This document shows positions 1 through 8,600 of a stretch of DNA of 39,665 nucleotides, one piece after another. Source of the stretch: a virus; the IMG/VR virus record IMGVR_UViG_3300044858_004990, positions 1 to 39,665 of that record; one strand, written 5' to 3'. How positions within the stretch are numbered: the first letter of the stretch is position 1; each line of letters begins with the position of its first letter. Position numbers and translations under genes: made by a program. The notes under the pieces were generated by a model. It did no database searches, was not told the DNA's origin, and was given only the letters and a program-made list of their open reading frames with translations.

Positions 1-35
1 GTACAAACGAGTGAGACTCAAGATACAATGTATCT

Positions 36-374
36 ATGCGAGATTCAAGAGCTGGTCAGGCCCTGTGGCAGATATGGTCTGGTAACGGTTACACTGCCTC
101 TACCTCTCCTTTAGTTGTATTTGGCACACAAGGTGATGTAGATGTAGAAAACGAAGTAGTTCGTCGTGCCTTAGCCTCTGCTATACAAAGAGAAGGTATT
201 GTTTTTACATTAGGAAATGGTTTTAGATCTATTGACGATGGGCATATAGTTAAAGGCTATGTTGGTTTTGTTGATGGTGATCTAGAGTTTACTAAATGTA
301 ATGAGAGTGGAGAGACAGAGTACGGAGATCAGGTTGAGGTTGCAGTTCCGTACACTTGGATAGAACTTAGCTGA
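36..374 (+). CDS. Hypothetical protein, 112 aa
   Basis: I do not recognise this family. The protein is acidic and looks beta-rich in its second half (alternating hydrophobic and charged residues, ending PYTWIELS). It has no Cys cluster, signal peptide or membrane segment. An in-frame stop lies at 12-14, so ATG at 36 is the first possible ATG start; there is no clear Shine-Dalgarno (SD) sequence. It ends 8 bases before the WhiB gene on the same strand, so the two are probably co-transcribed. The reading frame is open throughout and codon use resembles its neighbours, which supports a real gene. Function unknown. Confidence 0.6.
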   Translation: MRDSRAGQALWQIWSGNGYTASTSPLVVFGTQGDVDVENEVVRRALASAIQREGIVFTLGNGFRSIDDGHIVKGYVGFVDGDLEFTKCNESGETEYGDQVEVAVPYTWIELS

Positions 375-382
375 TACAGAAA

Positions 383-919
383 ATGAGTCGAGTATCCGAC
401 TTAAGCTGGCAAAAGGAAGCTATTTGCGCGCTTAAGGAAAATGAAGGTTTACGTGATTTTTTCTTTTCAACAGAGCCAACAGAAAAATATCAAGCAAAAA
501 ATCTTTGCTTTCTTTGTCCTGCAAGAAAAGACTGTCTCAAGTGGGCACTAGAACATCGACAGATCTGGGGAATCTGGGGAGGAAAAGATGAAGGTGAAAT
601 TCGTCGCGCGCTTAGCGTTTCATGGAGTGGTCAGGAATCCCGTCGTCAACGATACCCTCAATGTCCTTATTGCACAGCTCGTCCTAATAAGCTAGAGACG
701 CTAGTTGTTGATACGCCTAACGGCGGACGTTGGGCAACAATGAGACTAGTTCACTGCACTGCGTGTGATTTTACCTGGCGCTCACGAACGAGTGCAAACG
801 CAGTAGACGCGTATCACGTTGAGCGTAATGAAAAACTAGAACGTCAAGCTCGTGATAAGGCTAAGAAGAAAGCTCGCCTAGAGAAGAAACGTAAAAAGAA
901 AGATTTGAAGAAAGCCTAG
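383..919 (+). CDS. whiB: WhiB-like iron-sulfur regulator with C-terminal zinc ribbon
   Basis: WhiB proteins bind a 4Fe-4S cluster and act with the primary sigma factor to tune transcription in actinobacteria; phages often carry them. The four cluster ligands are visible as C15, C42, C45 and C51 (C-x2-C-x5-C for the last three), followed by the diagnostic G-I-W-G-G turn at 63-67 and basic residues. The protein is 178 aa, whereas a typical WhiB has about 80-130. The extra part holds a second set of four cysteines, C94/C97 and C125/C128, which looks like a zinc ribbon, and a tail of about 25 residues that is mostly Lys, Arg, Glu and Ala. The last 59 bases overlap the end of the convergent glycosyltransferase gene. 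The upstream gene is 8 bases away and no strong SD is present. The WhiB assignment is secure; the role of the C-terminal half is inferred. Confidence 0.93.
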   Translation: MSRVSDLSWQKEAICALKENEGLRDFFFSTEPTEKYQAKNLCFLCPARKDCLKWALEHRQIWGIWGGKDEGEIRRALSVSWSGQESRRQRYPQCPYCTARPNKLETLVVDTPNGGRWATMRLVHCTACDFTWRSRTSANAVDAYHVERNEKLERQARDKAKKKARLEKKRKKKDLKKA

Positions 920-1937
920 TTTTTTCCTCAGGTGGACATAGGTCAACTGCCTTTTGTCCGTGTTCAACAGCGGTAGCAAAATCCTTTAGATGATACGCTG
1001 CTATTGCAAGCATGTCGTGTGGAGTATGACCCCAAGACTCAGCCTCATTGAGATACTCTAACGGTCTTTCTTTTATCTCGAGAGCCTTTACAGCAGAGTC
1101 ATAGCACTTTTGCCAATCATTTTTTTCGTAGTAATACTTTGCAAGATCAACGTAAGGTTCACGTCGTCCAGGAGATTCCTCGGCAGCGCGATTCGCCCAG
1201 TACTCTGTTTTATCTTTTTCAAGCTTACCGAGGTAGCGCATTGACGCGGCGCGCTCTGGCGGCCACACTGCTCTTGGCAACGCGAGATGACGCTTAAATT
1301 CTTGTATTGCTTCCTCATTGTGCCCGTAGAAGTAAAGTTCTCGTGCGTAGTAAAACGCGTTGCGGTCATCAGTTAGATCCTCCTGGACTGCAAACTTTAA
1401 TAATGGAAGATACTGTGAGCGTGGTTTTGTGTTATCAGCGTGATGATGAATCTTTAATCCTGTCCAGCCTTGTGTTTCTTCTGTGTCACCGTATGTCATA
1501 AGAACCTCATGAACTGGGTGCTTCCAACGATACCCGAAACGCTTATGAATCTTGTCTCCACCGTAGATTAAGCCAGGCGTCCCATCATTGTTCCATGACC
1601 ATGTGTATTCGTAACGCGGACGAGTCCAACCTTGCTCATGCGCCTTCTCGAGCTCCTTACGCCAACCTGGAAGAAGTACTTCGTCCATGTCTAACGCAAT
1701 ACAGTAGTCTACGTCAGCGGGTAACGCAGCAAGAGACGCGTTGCGTCCCATATCAAATCTCCACGGCTTTACTACAACGTTAACAACGTTTATTCCAAGT
1801 TCCTTGGCAGCCTCGATGGTTCCATCAGTTGAGCCAGTGTCTGCAATTAAAAGGTAGTCTGCCTCCTTTGCAGAGTCGTACCACGGTTGAACAAACTGTA
1901 GTTCGTTAAGCGCGATTGTGTAAATTGCTACCTTCAT
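861..1937 (-). CDS. Family 2-type glycosyltransferase with TPR-like C-terminus
   Basis: This is a GT-A fold glycosyltransferase that should transfer a sugar from a nucleotide-sugar to a protein or glycan acceptor. The N-terminus has the typical beta strand MKVAIYTIALNE, the nucleotide-binding D-T-G-S-T-D-G-T at 33-40 and the metal-binding D-M-D-E at 83-86. A histidine-rich stretch (IHHHAD) comes before the C-terminal half, which is helical with Trp/Tyr-rich repeats resembling tetratricopeptide repeats, as in protein O- or S-glycosyltransferases of the SunS type. ATG at 1937 has an AAGGTG SD sequence. It is the last gene of the long minus-strand fibre block, so virion fibres are a plausible acceptor, but this is inference. 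Its last 59 bases overlap the convergent WhiB gene. Confidence 0.87.
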   Translation of the reverse strand: MKVAIYTIALNELQFVQPWYDSAKEADYLLIADTGSTDGTIEAAKELGINVVNVVVKPWRFDMGRNASLAALPADVDYCIALDMDEVLLPGWRKELEKAHEQGWTRPRYEYTWSWNNDGTPGLIYGGDKIHKRFGYRWKHPVHEVLMTYGDTEETQGWTGLKIHHHADNTKPRSQYLPLLKFAVQEDLTDDRNAFYYARELYFYGHNEEAIQEFKRHLALPRAVWPPERAASMRYLGKLEKDKTEYWANRAAEESPGRREPYVDLAKYYYEKNDWQKCYDSAVKALEIKERPLEYLNEAESWGHTPHDMLAIAAYHLKDFATAVEHGQKAVDLCPPEEKTRLSSNLSFYVSSLGELSS

Positions 1938-2044
1938 GTTTATAAGGCACCTTTCTTCGTTTCGTTGTAGTGTCTTTTCTATGTATAGATATTATCATAA
2001 AAGGACAAAAAATGCCTATTTATACTACCTAAAATTAGGTTAAT
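1938..2044 (-). promoter_or_regulatory. Leader region of the glycosyltransferase gene
   Basis: This 107-base gap separates the glycosyltransferase from the fibre-block gene to its right. On the minus strand it contains AT-rich -10-like runs (GATAAT and TATACA near 1980-1993) and an AAGGTG ribosome site before ATG 1937. A short inverted repeat, CCTAA/TTAGG, at about 2029-2040 lies just after the stop of the upstream gene and may slow transcription. I cannot fix a -35 box, so an independent promoter is possible but not proven. Confidence 0.3.
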
Positions 2045-2668
2045 TTAATAAGGAGTTGCTCCGCTAAAACTAGCATTTGCAGCTCCTGACCAAAAACCAC
2101 CGCTTGATCCATCAAAATAGGATCCTAAAGTATTTGACTTTTCTACCATGACAGAGTCCACATAGAAAATCTCGCCAGACACGGTTGAGCTTGTTACAAC
2201 TCTAATAACCAGAAAATTAGCCGAGGCATTCTTTGTAACAGCACCGCTCAGTCTTACCCAGTTTCCCGTATATGACAAGCTTTGAGTGGCAAAGTTTCCA
2301 GCAGCTACTGTTCCAGCAGAACCCTGTTCTTCATATTGAAGTTGCCTTAAAAAGTAATTTGCGGTGCTGTTACCGCTTGCCAGTTTTACATACGCGCTTA
2401 CGTAGTATGTTCCTTCTCCAGCTACTAAAGGAATAAAATCATAAGCAGCAGCAGAACCAGAAGCGTTAGTTACCGATAAAGATGCTGCCCCTGTATTAAA
2501 TTCAGATGTTGTTCTAGCAAGAGTTGCTGAAGCAACGCTTGACCAACCAGTAGTATTTACCTCAAAGGAAGGATTGGATACATAGTTAACCCTATATCCA
2601 AGAGCCCTTGGTTCGGCGTTGTTTTTTAAGAATCCAGCACTACCTGCTATACCTAAGGTTAATGGCAT
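2045..2668 (-). CDS. Virion-associated beta-sandwich (carbohydrate-binding-module-like) protein
   Basis: The 207-residue protein has a short N-terminus followed by a region that reads N-P-S-F-E-V-N-T-T-G-W, the usual opening of CBM4/9-type jelly-roll carbohydrate-binding modules. Alternating hydrophobic and Ser/Thr residues continue to the end, and a late segment (DSVMVEKSNTLGSYFDG) is the typical closing strand of such modules in phage tail proteins. A role in binding host surface sugars or decorating fibres is inferred from family and place. It follows the 421-residue fibre gene with a 12-base gap and comes before the glycosyltransferase. No catalytic signature is visible. The fold assignment rests on memory of similar phage proteins, not on a search. 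Confidence 0.65.
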   Translation of the reverse strand: MPLTLGIAGSAGFLKNNAEPRALGYRVNYVSNPSFEVNTTGWSSVASATLARTTSEFNTGAASLSVTNASGSAAAYDFIPLVAGEGTYYVSAYVKLASGNSTANYFLRQLQYEEQGSAGTVAAGNFATQSLSYTGNWVRLSGAVTKNASANFLVIRVVTSSTVSGEIFYVDSVMVEKSNTLGSYFDGSSGGFWSGAANASFSGATPY

Positions 2669-2680
2669 CTTTACTCCTAA

Positions 2681-3946
2681 TTATGTAAGGGCTACGTCGC
2701 CGGCGAGGACCCATTCATTTTCTGCAATTTTAATTATTGAGGCTGATGAGTACGTTGCTCTTAGCTTAGGAGTTGGAGTTGCTCTTAAGGTTACTCCAGT
2801 ATCTCCGGTGACAGTTACCTGTCCAGCTCCGTATTGCATGATGTCAATTCTTTGCCCGATGCTAAAGGCATGAGCTGCATTTGTAGGAATGATTATGGAC
2901 ATTGAAGTTCCTTTTGTGCATCGAATAAGTTTTCCAGCATCAGCTAAAACAAGTGTGTACGTGTCAGATTTAACTTCAATTGTTTGAGCTGTGTCCCAAA
3001 CTCCTTGCGCGCCAGTTGGTCCTGTTGGTCCAGTTACTCCTGGACCAGTTGGTCCTGTTGGACCAGTTACACCTTGCGCACCAGTTGGACCAGTAACTGT
3101 TGAGGCAGAACCTGTTGCACCTGTTGCACCAGTTGGACCTGTTGGACCGGTCGCTCCAGTTGGACCTGTTGGTCCACCTTCTGGTCCTGTTGGTCCTGTC
3201 GGGCCAGTGACTGTTGAGGCAGCACCAGTTGCACCTGTTGCACCTTGCGGACCAGTTGGCCCAATTGGTCCGACGAAAGGTCCAGCGTTATACCACTCGG
3301 AGTTTTGCTCGTTCCAAACGTAAAGGTCGTTTGCAACTATGTATGCATCGCCCACGTTTCCAGTTGGGTCATTAGTTGTCAGATCATTCAAAGTCGCGTA
3401 TGAGCCGAGAACACTTACTCCTGACCCTGTCTGCCCTGTTGGTCCTGTTACACCTTGAATACCTTGAACACCTTGAGGTCCTGTTGGTCCTGTTGGCGCA
3501 ATGGTTGAAACTGTACTAAAGCCTGCTCCAGTGTAAAGCCCTACTGCGTTAGTAGTACTATTAACCCAGATGTCTCCAACCTGCGGTGATCCTGGTTGGG
3601 TAGACTGATAAACAATGTTTGCGCGTCCAGTGGACTCATATGCGGCGGTAGCAGAGAATGTTGCGTTTGCGGTAGTAGATCTAACCCAGATCTTATCTCC
3701 AACATCAAGTGCAAATCTAAACGACTCGAAGGACTGTCCTTCTGTGACAGTTAGACCGCTTACAATGTAGACGTAATTTAATGGGTTTCCTGGAGTAGCG
3801 ACTGGCTCAATGTAGATAGTCGCATTGAGATCAACGTTTCCTCTGTTTGCAACAATTACTGACGCAACACAGGTGACGTCGGAGGTTACTAGTGCTTGTG
3901 TCGAGTTCGCGGCGGGGGCTAAGACTCCAAGGCGTTTTACTGGCAT
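2681..3946 (-). CDS. Collagen-like phage fibre, 421 aa
   Basis: A 421-residue fibre. Residues 1 to about 105 form a beta domain ([14 protein letters not shown]...) that is clearly paralogous to the N-terminus of the 450-residue fibre at 4324-5676, so both probably dock to the same virion site. Two small modules ([16 protein letters not shown] and a G-D-A-Y-I-V...L-Y-V-W type) lie around runs of Gly-X-Y triplets rich in GPT, GAT and GPQ. The C-terminal domain of about 100 aa ([24 protein letters not shown]) is a tip domain also present on the 583-residue fibre. The SD sequence AGGAG lies 7 bases before ATG 3946, inside the preceding small gene, which suggests translational coupling. Trimerisation and receptor contact are inferred from collagen-like phage fibres in general. 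Confidence 0.88.
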   Translation of the reverse strand: MPVKRLGVLAPAANSTQALVTSDVTCVASVIVANRGNVDLNATIYIEPVATPGNPLNYVYIVSGLTVTEGQSFESFRFALDVGDKIWVRSTTANATFSATAAYESTGRANIVYQSTQPGSPQVGDIWVNSTTNAVGLYTGAGFSTVSTIAPTGPTGPQGVQGIQGVTGPTGQTGSGVSVLGSYATLNDLTTNDPTGNVGDAYIVANDLYVWNEQNSEWYNAGPFVGPIGPTGPQGATGATGAASTVTGPTGPTGPEGGPTGPTGATGPTGPTGATGATGSASTVTGPTGAQGVTGPTGPTGPGVTGPTGPTGAQGVWDTAQTIEVKSDTYTLVLADAGKLIRCTKGTSMSIIIPTNAAHAFSIGQRIDIMQYGAGQVTVTGDTGVTLRATPTPKLRATYSSASIIKIAENEWVLAGDVALT

Positions 3947-4086
3947 TTACATCTCCTTTTCTTCCACATCCAGATATGATGTACTGCCATAATAGCCATA
4001 AGAACCCACATTAACTGCATCTCTGTAACAGGAAATGACCAATCAGTAGAAGTAACTATTGTATGATTATGGTTATCATGCTTCAT
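3937..4086 (-). CDS. Small single-pass membrane protein, 49 aa
   Basis: A short gene encoding [16 protein letters not shown]..., then a hydrophobic stretch rich in Met, Trp, Leu, Val and Ala (about residues 22-40), then the basic end WKKRRCKCQ. This pattern fits one membrane helix with a positively charged C-terminus. Its start overlaps the previous gene's stop by 11 bases and its end overlaps the next fibre start by 10 bases, and it carries that gene's ribosome site. This tight packing supports real translation. Function unknown: a small holin-like or spanin-like role is conceivable but unsupported. Five His/Asn residues at the N-terminus are notable. Confidence 0.6.
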   Translation of the reverse strand: MKHDNHNHTIVTSTDWSFPVTEMQLMWVLMAIMAVHHIWMWKKRRCKCQ

Positions 4087-4327
4087 TAGTTTCCCCCTCT
4101 ACTAAAGAAACTTTTCCTTGATAGCAACAGTGATCTGCTCCTTCAAGGGTTTCTACAGCTGTATTGTATACACCTTCAAGAAAATCTTCACGTCCAGTTG
4201 CCCATACTACATCTGAAATTAACACCGTCTTGTTCTCAGAAATGTTCTTAATAGTTAGGTTAAGCAGTGGAGTGTTCTCGCTCTCTTCTGCTTTCCATTC
4301 AAAGTTGCCTACGGTTTCTAGTATCAT
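4076..4327 (-). CDS. Hypothetical small acidic protein, 83 aa
   Basis: I do not recognise the family. The protein begins [42 protein letters not shown] and seems to be a small beta protein with two adjacent cysteines (DHCCYQG) and an acidic end. Its ATG overlaps the stop of the 450-residue fibre gene in an ATGA arrangement, and it overlaps the following 49-residue gene by 11 bases. This continuous coupling with two paralogous fibres suggests it is made in proportion to them, perhaps as a chaperone or accessory part, which is inference only. Confidence 0.65.
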   Translation of the reverse strand: MILETVGNFEWKAEESENTPLLNLTIKNISENKTVLISDVVWATGREDFLEGVYNTAVETLEGADHCCYQGKVSLVEGETNEA

Positions 4328-5676
4328 ATCGCTGAAATGTCCTTAATCGTAATGACTCCAAGCATTCCGCTATGTATTGAGCATTGATAAGCATATGCAC
4401 CACTTATATTAGCTGGTACTTGCCAGTATAAAGTTCCTGTTACCTTACCTTGAGCGGAAGAACCTGTAGTGACTGTTCCATCGGTAGCCACATGAATTAA
4501 ACCAGTATCGTAATTTGCTGCACCAGATGCAGTCTTAATTAAAAAAGGATGTCCAGTCACTGCTAAATTAAAAGCAATTGTTGTTCCACTAATTGCATAA
4601 ATTGTTGGATTGTTCCCACTGTACTGATTGTTAAAAAGATATGCTGAAGAGCCGCTATTCGTTACAGACAATCTAGTAATTGCAGAGTAAGCAACCTCGT
4701 CGATAGTAATTGCCGCTGCGGTTGCATCTGTAGTTCCGCTAAATGTTGCAGATCCACTAGCACCAGTTGCGCCTGTTGGACCAGTAGGGCCTGTTACTGT
4801 AGAAGCGTTGCCTGTTGGTCCAGTTGGACCGGTTGGACCGGTTGGACCGGTTGGACCAGTGACAGTTGAGGCAGCACCTGTCGCACCTGTTGGACCAGTT
4901 GGTCCAGTTGAACCTGTTGCACCAGTTGAAGATGCTGATCCTGCAGCACCAGTTGGGCCGGTGGAGCCAGTTGGGCCTGTCGGTCCAGTTGAACCTGTTG
5001 CACCAGTTGAAGATGCTGATCCTTCAGCTCCTGTTGGGCCAGTCGCTCCTGTTGGACCAGTTGGTCCAGTTGAACCTGTTGCACCAGTTGAAGATGCTGA
5101 TCCTTCAGCACCAGTTGGGCCGGTGGAGCCAGTTGGACCTGTTGGTCCTGTTGCTCCATTACCAGCAACTCCAGACCATCCTGCAGTATTTTTTACTTCT
5201 AAATTATCAGTTTCTGTATTAAATCTTACATAACCAATCTCTGCTGAACCAGGGCGTTGCGCGGTAGTTCCAGACTCAAGATACAGCGTGTTGTTGTCAC
5301 CGCGGATTACCTTATTTGTAAATGTTTGAGCTAGATTTTCAGAAAGAACGCTGTCTTCCTGTGGTATTCCATTACAAGAAAATGATGCTTGTGCAGTAGT
5401 TGAAAGCACATAGATCGTGTCCCCTGCGTTTACCGCAAAACGAAATGTCTCAAACGCCTGTCCTATAGAAATTTGTAGATTTGAGCACATATAAACGTAC
5501 TGTGCCTGCACAGTTGCGTTTGCTGGAACTATCCATATTGTTACCTTTGTTAAAGGTGTAGCAGTCGTTGCCTTATTTGCAACAACAACAGAAACAAGAT
5601 GTGCTCCTTGAAAGGTCGCAAGTACTGCGTTGGTGTTTGCAGCAGGGTTGACGAGCCCGAGTCGTGTTATCGGCAT
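4324..5676 (-). CDS. Collagen-like fibre with C-terminal cupredoxin domain, 450 aa
   Basis: The N-terminal domain (1 to about 105) is paralogous to that of the 421-residue fibre. A short linker leads to about 140 residues of Gly-X-Y repeats, including three near-identical 27-residue units with the motif [15 protein letters not shown]. The last 120 or so residues look like a type-1 copper (plastocyanin-like) domain: the strand G-T-T-I-A-F-N-L, H376 in G-H-P-F, and the C-terminal ligand loop C432-x2-H435-x2-M438 before L-G-V-I-T-I. All four classical ligands (His, Cys, His, Met) are present. Related cupredoxin-like tips occur in marine phage structural proteins. Copper binding is inferred from spacing. 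The stop overlaps the next gene's ATG by 4 bases. Confidence 0.87.
   Translation of the reverse strand: MPITRLGLVNPAANTNAVLATFQGAHLVSVVVANKATTATPLTKVTIWIVPANATVQAQYVYMCSNLQISIGQAFETFRFAVNAGDTIYVLSTTAQASFSCNGIPQEDSVLSENLAQTFTNKVIRGDNNTLYLESGTTAQRPGSAEIGYVRFNTETDNLEVKNTAGWSGVAGNGATGPTGPTGSTGPTGAEGSASSTGATGSTGPTGPTGATGPTGAEGSASSTGATGSTGPTGPTGSTGPTGAAGSASSTGATGSTGPTGPTGATGAASTVTGPTGPTGPTGPTGPTGNASTVTGPTGPTGATGASGSATFSGTTDATAAAITIDEVAYSAITRLSVTNSGSSAYLFNNQYSGNNPTIYAISGTTIAFNLAVTGHPFLIKTASGAANYDTGLIHVATDGTVTTGSSAQGKVTGTLYWQVPANISGAYAYQCSIHSGMLGVITIKDISAI
4901..5143 (-). repeat. Three tandem 81-bp repeats in a fibre gene
   Basis: The same 10-base word GGTCCAGTTG recurs at 4901, 4982 and 5063, exactly 81 bases apart, and the surrounding sequence is nearly identical in each unit. 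The 81 bases encode 27 residues (nine Gly-X-Y triplets), so copy-number change keeps both the frame and the triplet phase. Differences between units are mainly synonymous, plus Glu/Ala at one place. The array may expand or contract by slippage or recombination and so set fibre length. Confidence 0.85.
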
Positions 5677-5688
5677 GTGTCTTCCCTC

Positions 5689-8600
5689 CTATGCTTGCGC
5701 TTCAGACCATGAAAGTTTGGCTGATGATAGTGTAGAGTTTCCTGTAAGACGTGCAACTGCAATAGTAATAATATCAGGGCCGTCTGGGAAAATGCTGTCT
5801 CCACCAAGAATAGAGTTTGACATCTCAAAGAGACTGCTAACGTCTACTGTTGTTGTTCCTTCAGATCCGCCACCGCCACCTTCTCCACGGAAGTTGTAGA
5901 TCTGAACTCCACCGGACACTGTATCAGCCGCGGTGTGCTCAACGATTTGAGTAAGTGAAGGCGCGTCTACACCAACAAAGTTCAAGTTGTTGAGACGTGG
6001 GTTTAGAAGAACCTTAACGTCAATCAACTGTGTTGATGAGGTAGCAATTTCCGCGAGTCGTAACTGCATGCGGTTGATAACGTCTCGATCTCCAAGTTTT
6101 CCTGTTAGACCTGACGATACCGATGGGCTTAAACGAAGTGAGATAAGAGGCTGGTAGTTTGGACCAGAGGTGTTGTTGAGTGAGCCGTCTGGGTACAGGA
6201 AGTACGTAAACTGTGTGTTTCCTTGGCCAGTGAAGTCAATAACTTCTGAGACAATTGAGCCAGACTCAACTAAGATTGTTTGGTTGGTACCTACTGACGG
6301 ATAAGTAAACGTGTTAGTTCCAGTTACAGTAACTGTGAACGCTCCGTTAGCTACACCGGTTGGAGAAGTTACTGGCTGGCTCATATTTAGAGTTGTATTT
6401 GCTACTCCGTAGACTCCAACGTACATACCAGTTGACAGGTTGTGCGGCGCTACAGTTGTAACTGTCATAACGTTAGATGTTCTTGCAAATGATGCACCAG
6501 TGCTAATTGTAGCTGTAAGAGGTGCTAGGTGCAGCAAGTTTGTAGAATTTACGATGGTTTTGTATCGTGCACCGTTTGTTAAGTTTGCAAGAGTGTTAGA
6601 TCCAACAACTCGGGTTGGAGGGTTTTGCAGGTCTGATCCTCGTAGGCCGTTTGATCCAATAGACTCGAACTGAAGAATATCTCCGCTTCTAAATCCGTGA
6701 GTTTGTACAGTCATTAGATCAGTCGTTAGGTTGATACCTGTTGACGCGAATGACTTTGCAGTAGTTCCTCGAATGTCCAAGGTCTGGCTGTTTTGTGTAA
6801 ACAAATACGCGTTATCGTCGTCAAAGCGGCCGTCCATCATTACCGAGGTGCCCCAGTGGAACAGGAACGGAATGTATGTAGGGTTTTGGTAGGTAACTAC
6901 CTCGTAGCGTGCTGGAAGGTTACCAGAACGTAGATATGACTCAAACAGGTTGTTGTTGTGAACGAACTCGTGAACGTAGCGAACCTGTCCGTCGGTTGTC
7001 TTAAACCCAAAACGAATCTTTCCAGCGCCGTACCAAGAGTAGTCGATGTAAGCCATCTGAATTCTTGAAAGATCAAGGTTGTAGCCTGTTACGCCTGTTC
7101 CATTGCAAGGGTCAATTGACCAGTTTTGTTGAGCAACCTTTGTGTCAACTGTCTTTGTGATAATGATGCCTGACTTAGCAGGTGTAAATGAGTGAATCGT
7201 AGTTGTTCCGACGCTTGAAAGGTTTACAAAACCTTCAGCGCCTGGAGCTGACTTTAGCTTAAACGTGTTTCCTGTTAGTAGGCTGATGTAGTATGTTCTA
7301 CCGTTTACAAGACCACCGATAGGCTCGCCGTCGATTGAGTTGTAGACAACTGGGAGAAGATCACTGAATCCGTGACCAATAATCGTAAAGACGTCTGTTG
7401 ATGTGTTTACGACTGTTGCTGGGTTAAACTCTTTCTCTGTTCCAGATGATCCCTTGTACTCTGGGCGAACTGACATTCGAGTGTTTGAGTCGATCTGCGT
7501 AATACGGTAGCTTTGGCCGCGCATAACAACGAAGTCGCCAACGACGAGCTGTGCCTGGAAACTTGTGCCAGTTCCGAATACAAGCTCTGAACCTTGCAGT
7601 GCGGCAGCCGTTCCAGCAAGTTGTTGAGTTGATGAACGACGCACCGCATATAGATTTTGGCCATCAAACTCAAAGAACATACCGTTTTGGAAGTCGTACA
7701 TACCAGTACGAACAGCTCCACCAGACCACTCGCGGACATAGAACTGAGGGAATCCGTATGCGCGGTTTTCTGTGATTGTACCGGCTGCTCTGGTAATTGT
7801 AAACGTTGTTAGGTTTGTTACTGTTACCTGGAATTCACCGTTGTAGACTTGGCTTGTTACACCTTGCGAGTCCTTTGCCTCGGAGATGACAACAAATAGG
7901 TCATTGACAAGTCCGTGTGGACGACGAGTCCTACATGTGATTACAGTGCTGCTAGTTTGAGTCATGCTTTCAAGGTCAATTGATGGCTTAAAGTTGATAC
8001 CGCAGGAGGTCTGTAAACCTTTACCTGACTGATAGCGGAAGTATTTACGTGTTTGTCGAACAATAGAACCGAATGATGTACCGCTACCAACAGACATCTC
8101 AACGCCACCATCAAATGGACGGTGTAAAGAGTATCCTTCAGGGCGAACATAGATAAACGTTGGGTATGAGTATGATATTGCTGTGTACGCGCTTGAGTAA
8201 GGGCGATCTACGGAGATCTGCGTGTCAGAGCCAATCGCAGTGATACGACGAATAATTGGGCCAACTGAGGTTGTCTTTGTTAGCGTAAACGCAGATCCAG
8301 TTCCAGTGGTGCTAAAGTCTGCAGGGCTTGTATTAGTTGTAGCGTCAGCTGCTGATCCGTGAAGGGTGATCTGAGTATCACTAATTTTACGAACAAAGTA
8401 GTAGTAAGCATCAACTAGTGGGCTGGGCGCTACACCACCGTTTGCGGCAAACTTTACTGTGTCACCAGTTTCAAAGTTGTGTGTGCGTGTGATGCGGTTA
8501 GTTGACGTGTCAACGTTGACTGCTGCAAATTTTGTTTGATCTGCAACCAGTGTAAACGCTGTTCCAGTTCCAGCAGCTGTTATGTCAACAGTGCTTGTAT

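Noticed and set aside
1-114. Frame-1 reading at the left edge ending at 112-114
   Set aside because: Only 37 codons, overlapped by the longer 112-residue gene in another frame, and no family pattern.
2991-3323. Plus-strand frame of Pro-Val-Gly-Pro repeats
   Set aside because: It is the antisense image of collagen codons in the minus-strand fibre; similar frames at 4808-5233, 16749-17066, 20454-20930 and 21419-22261 arise the same way.
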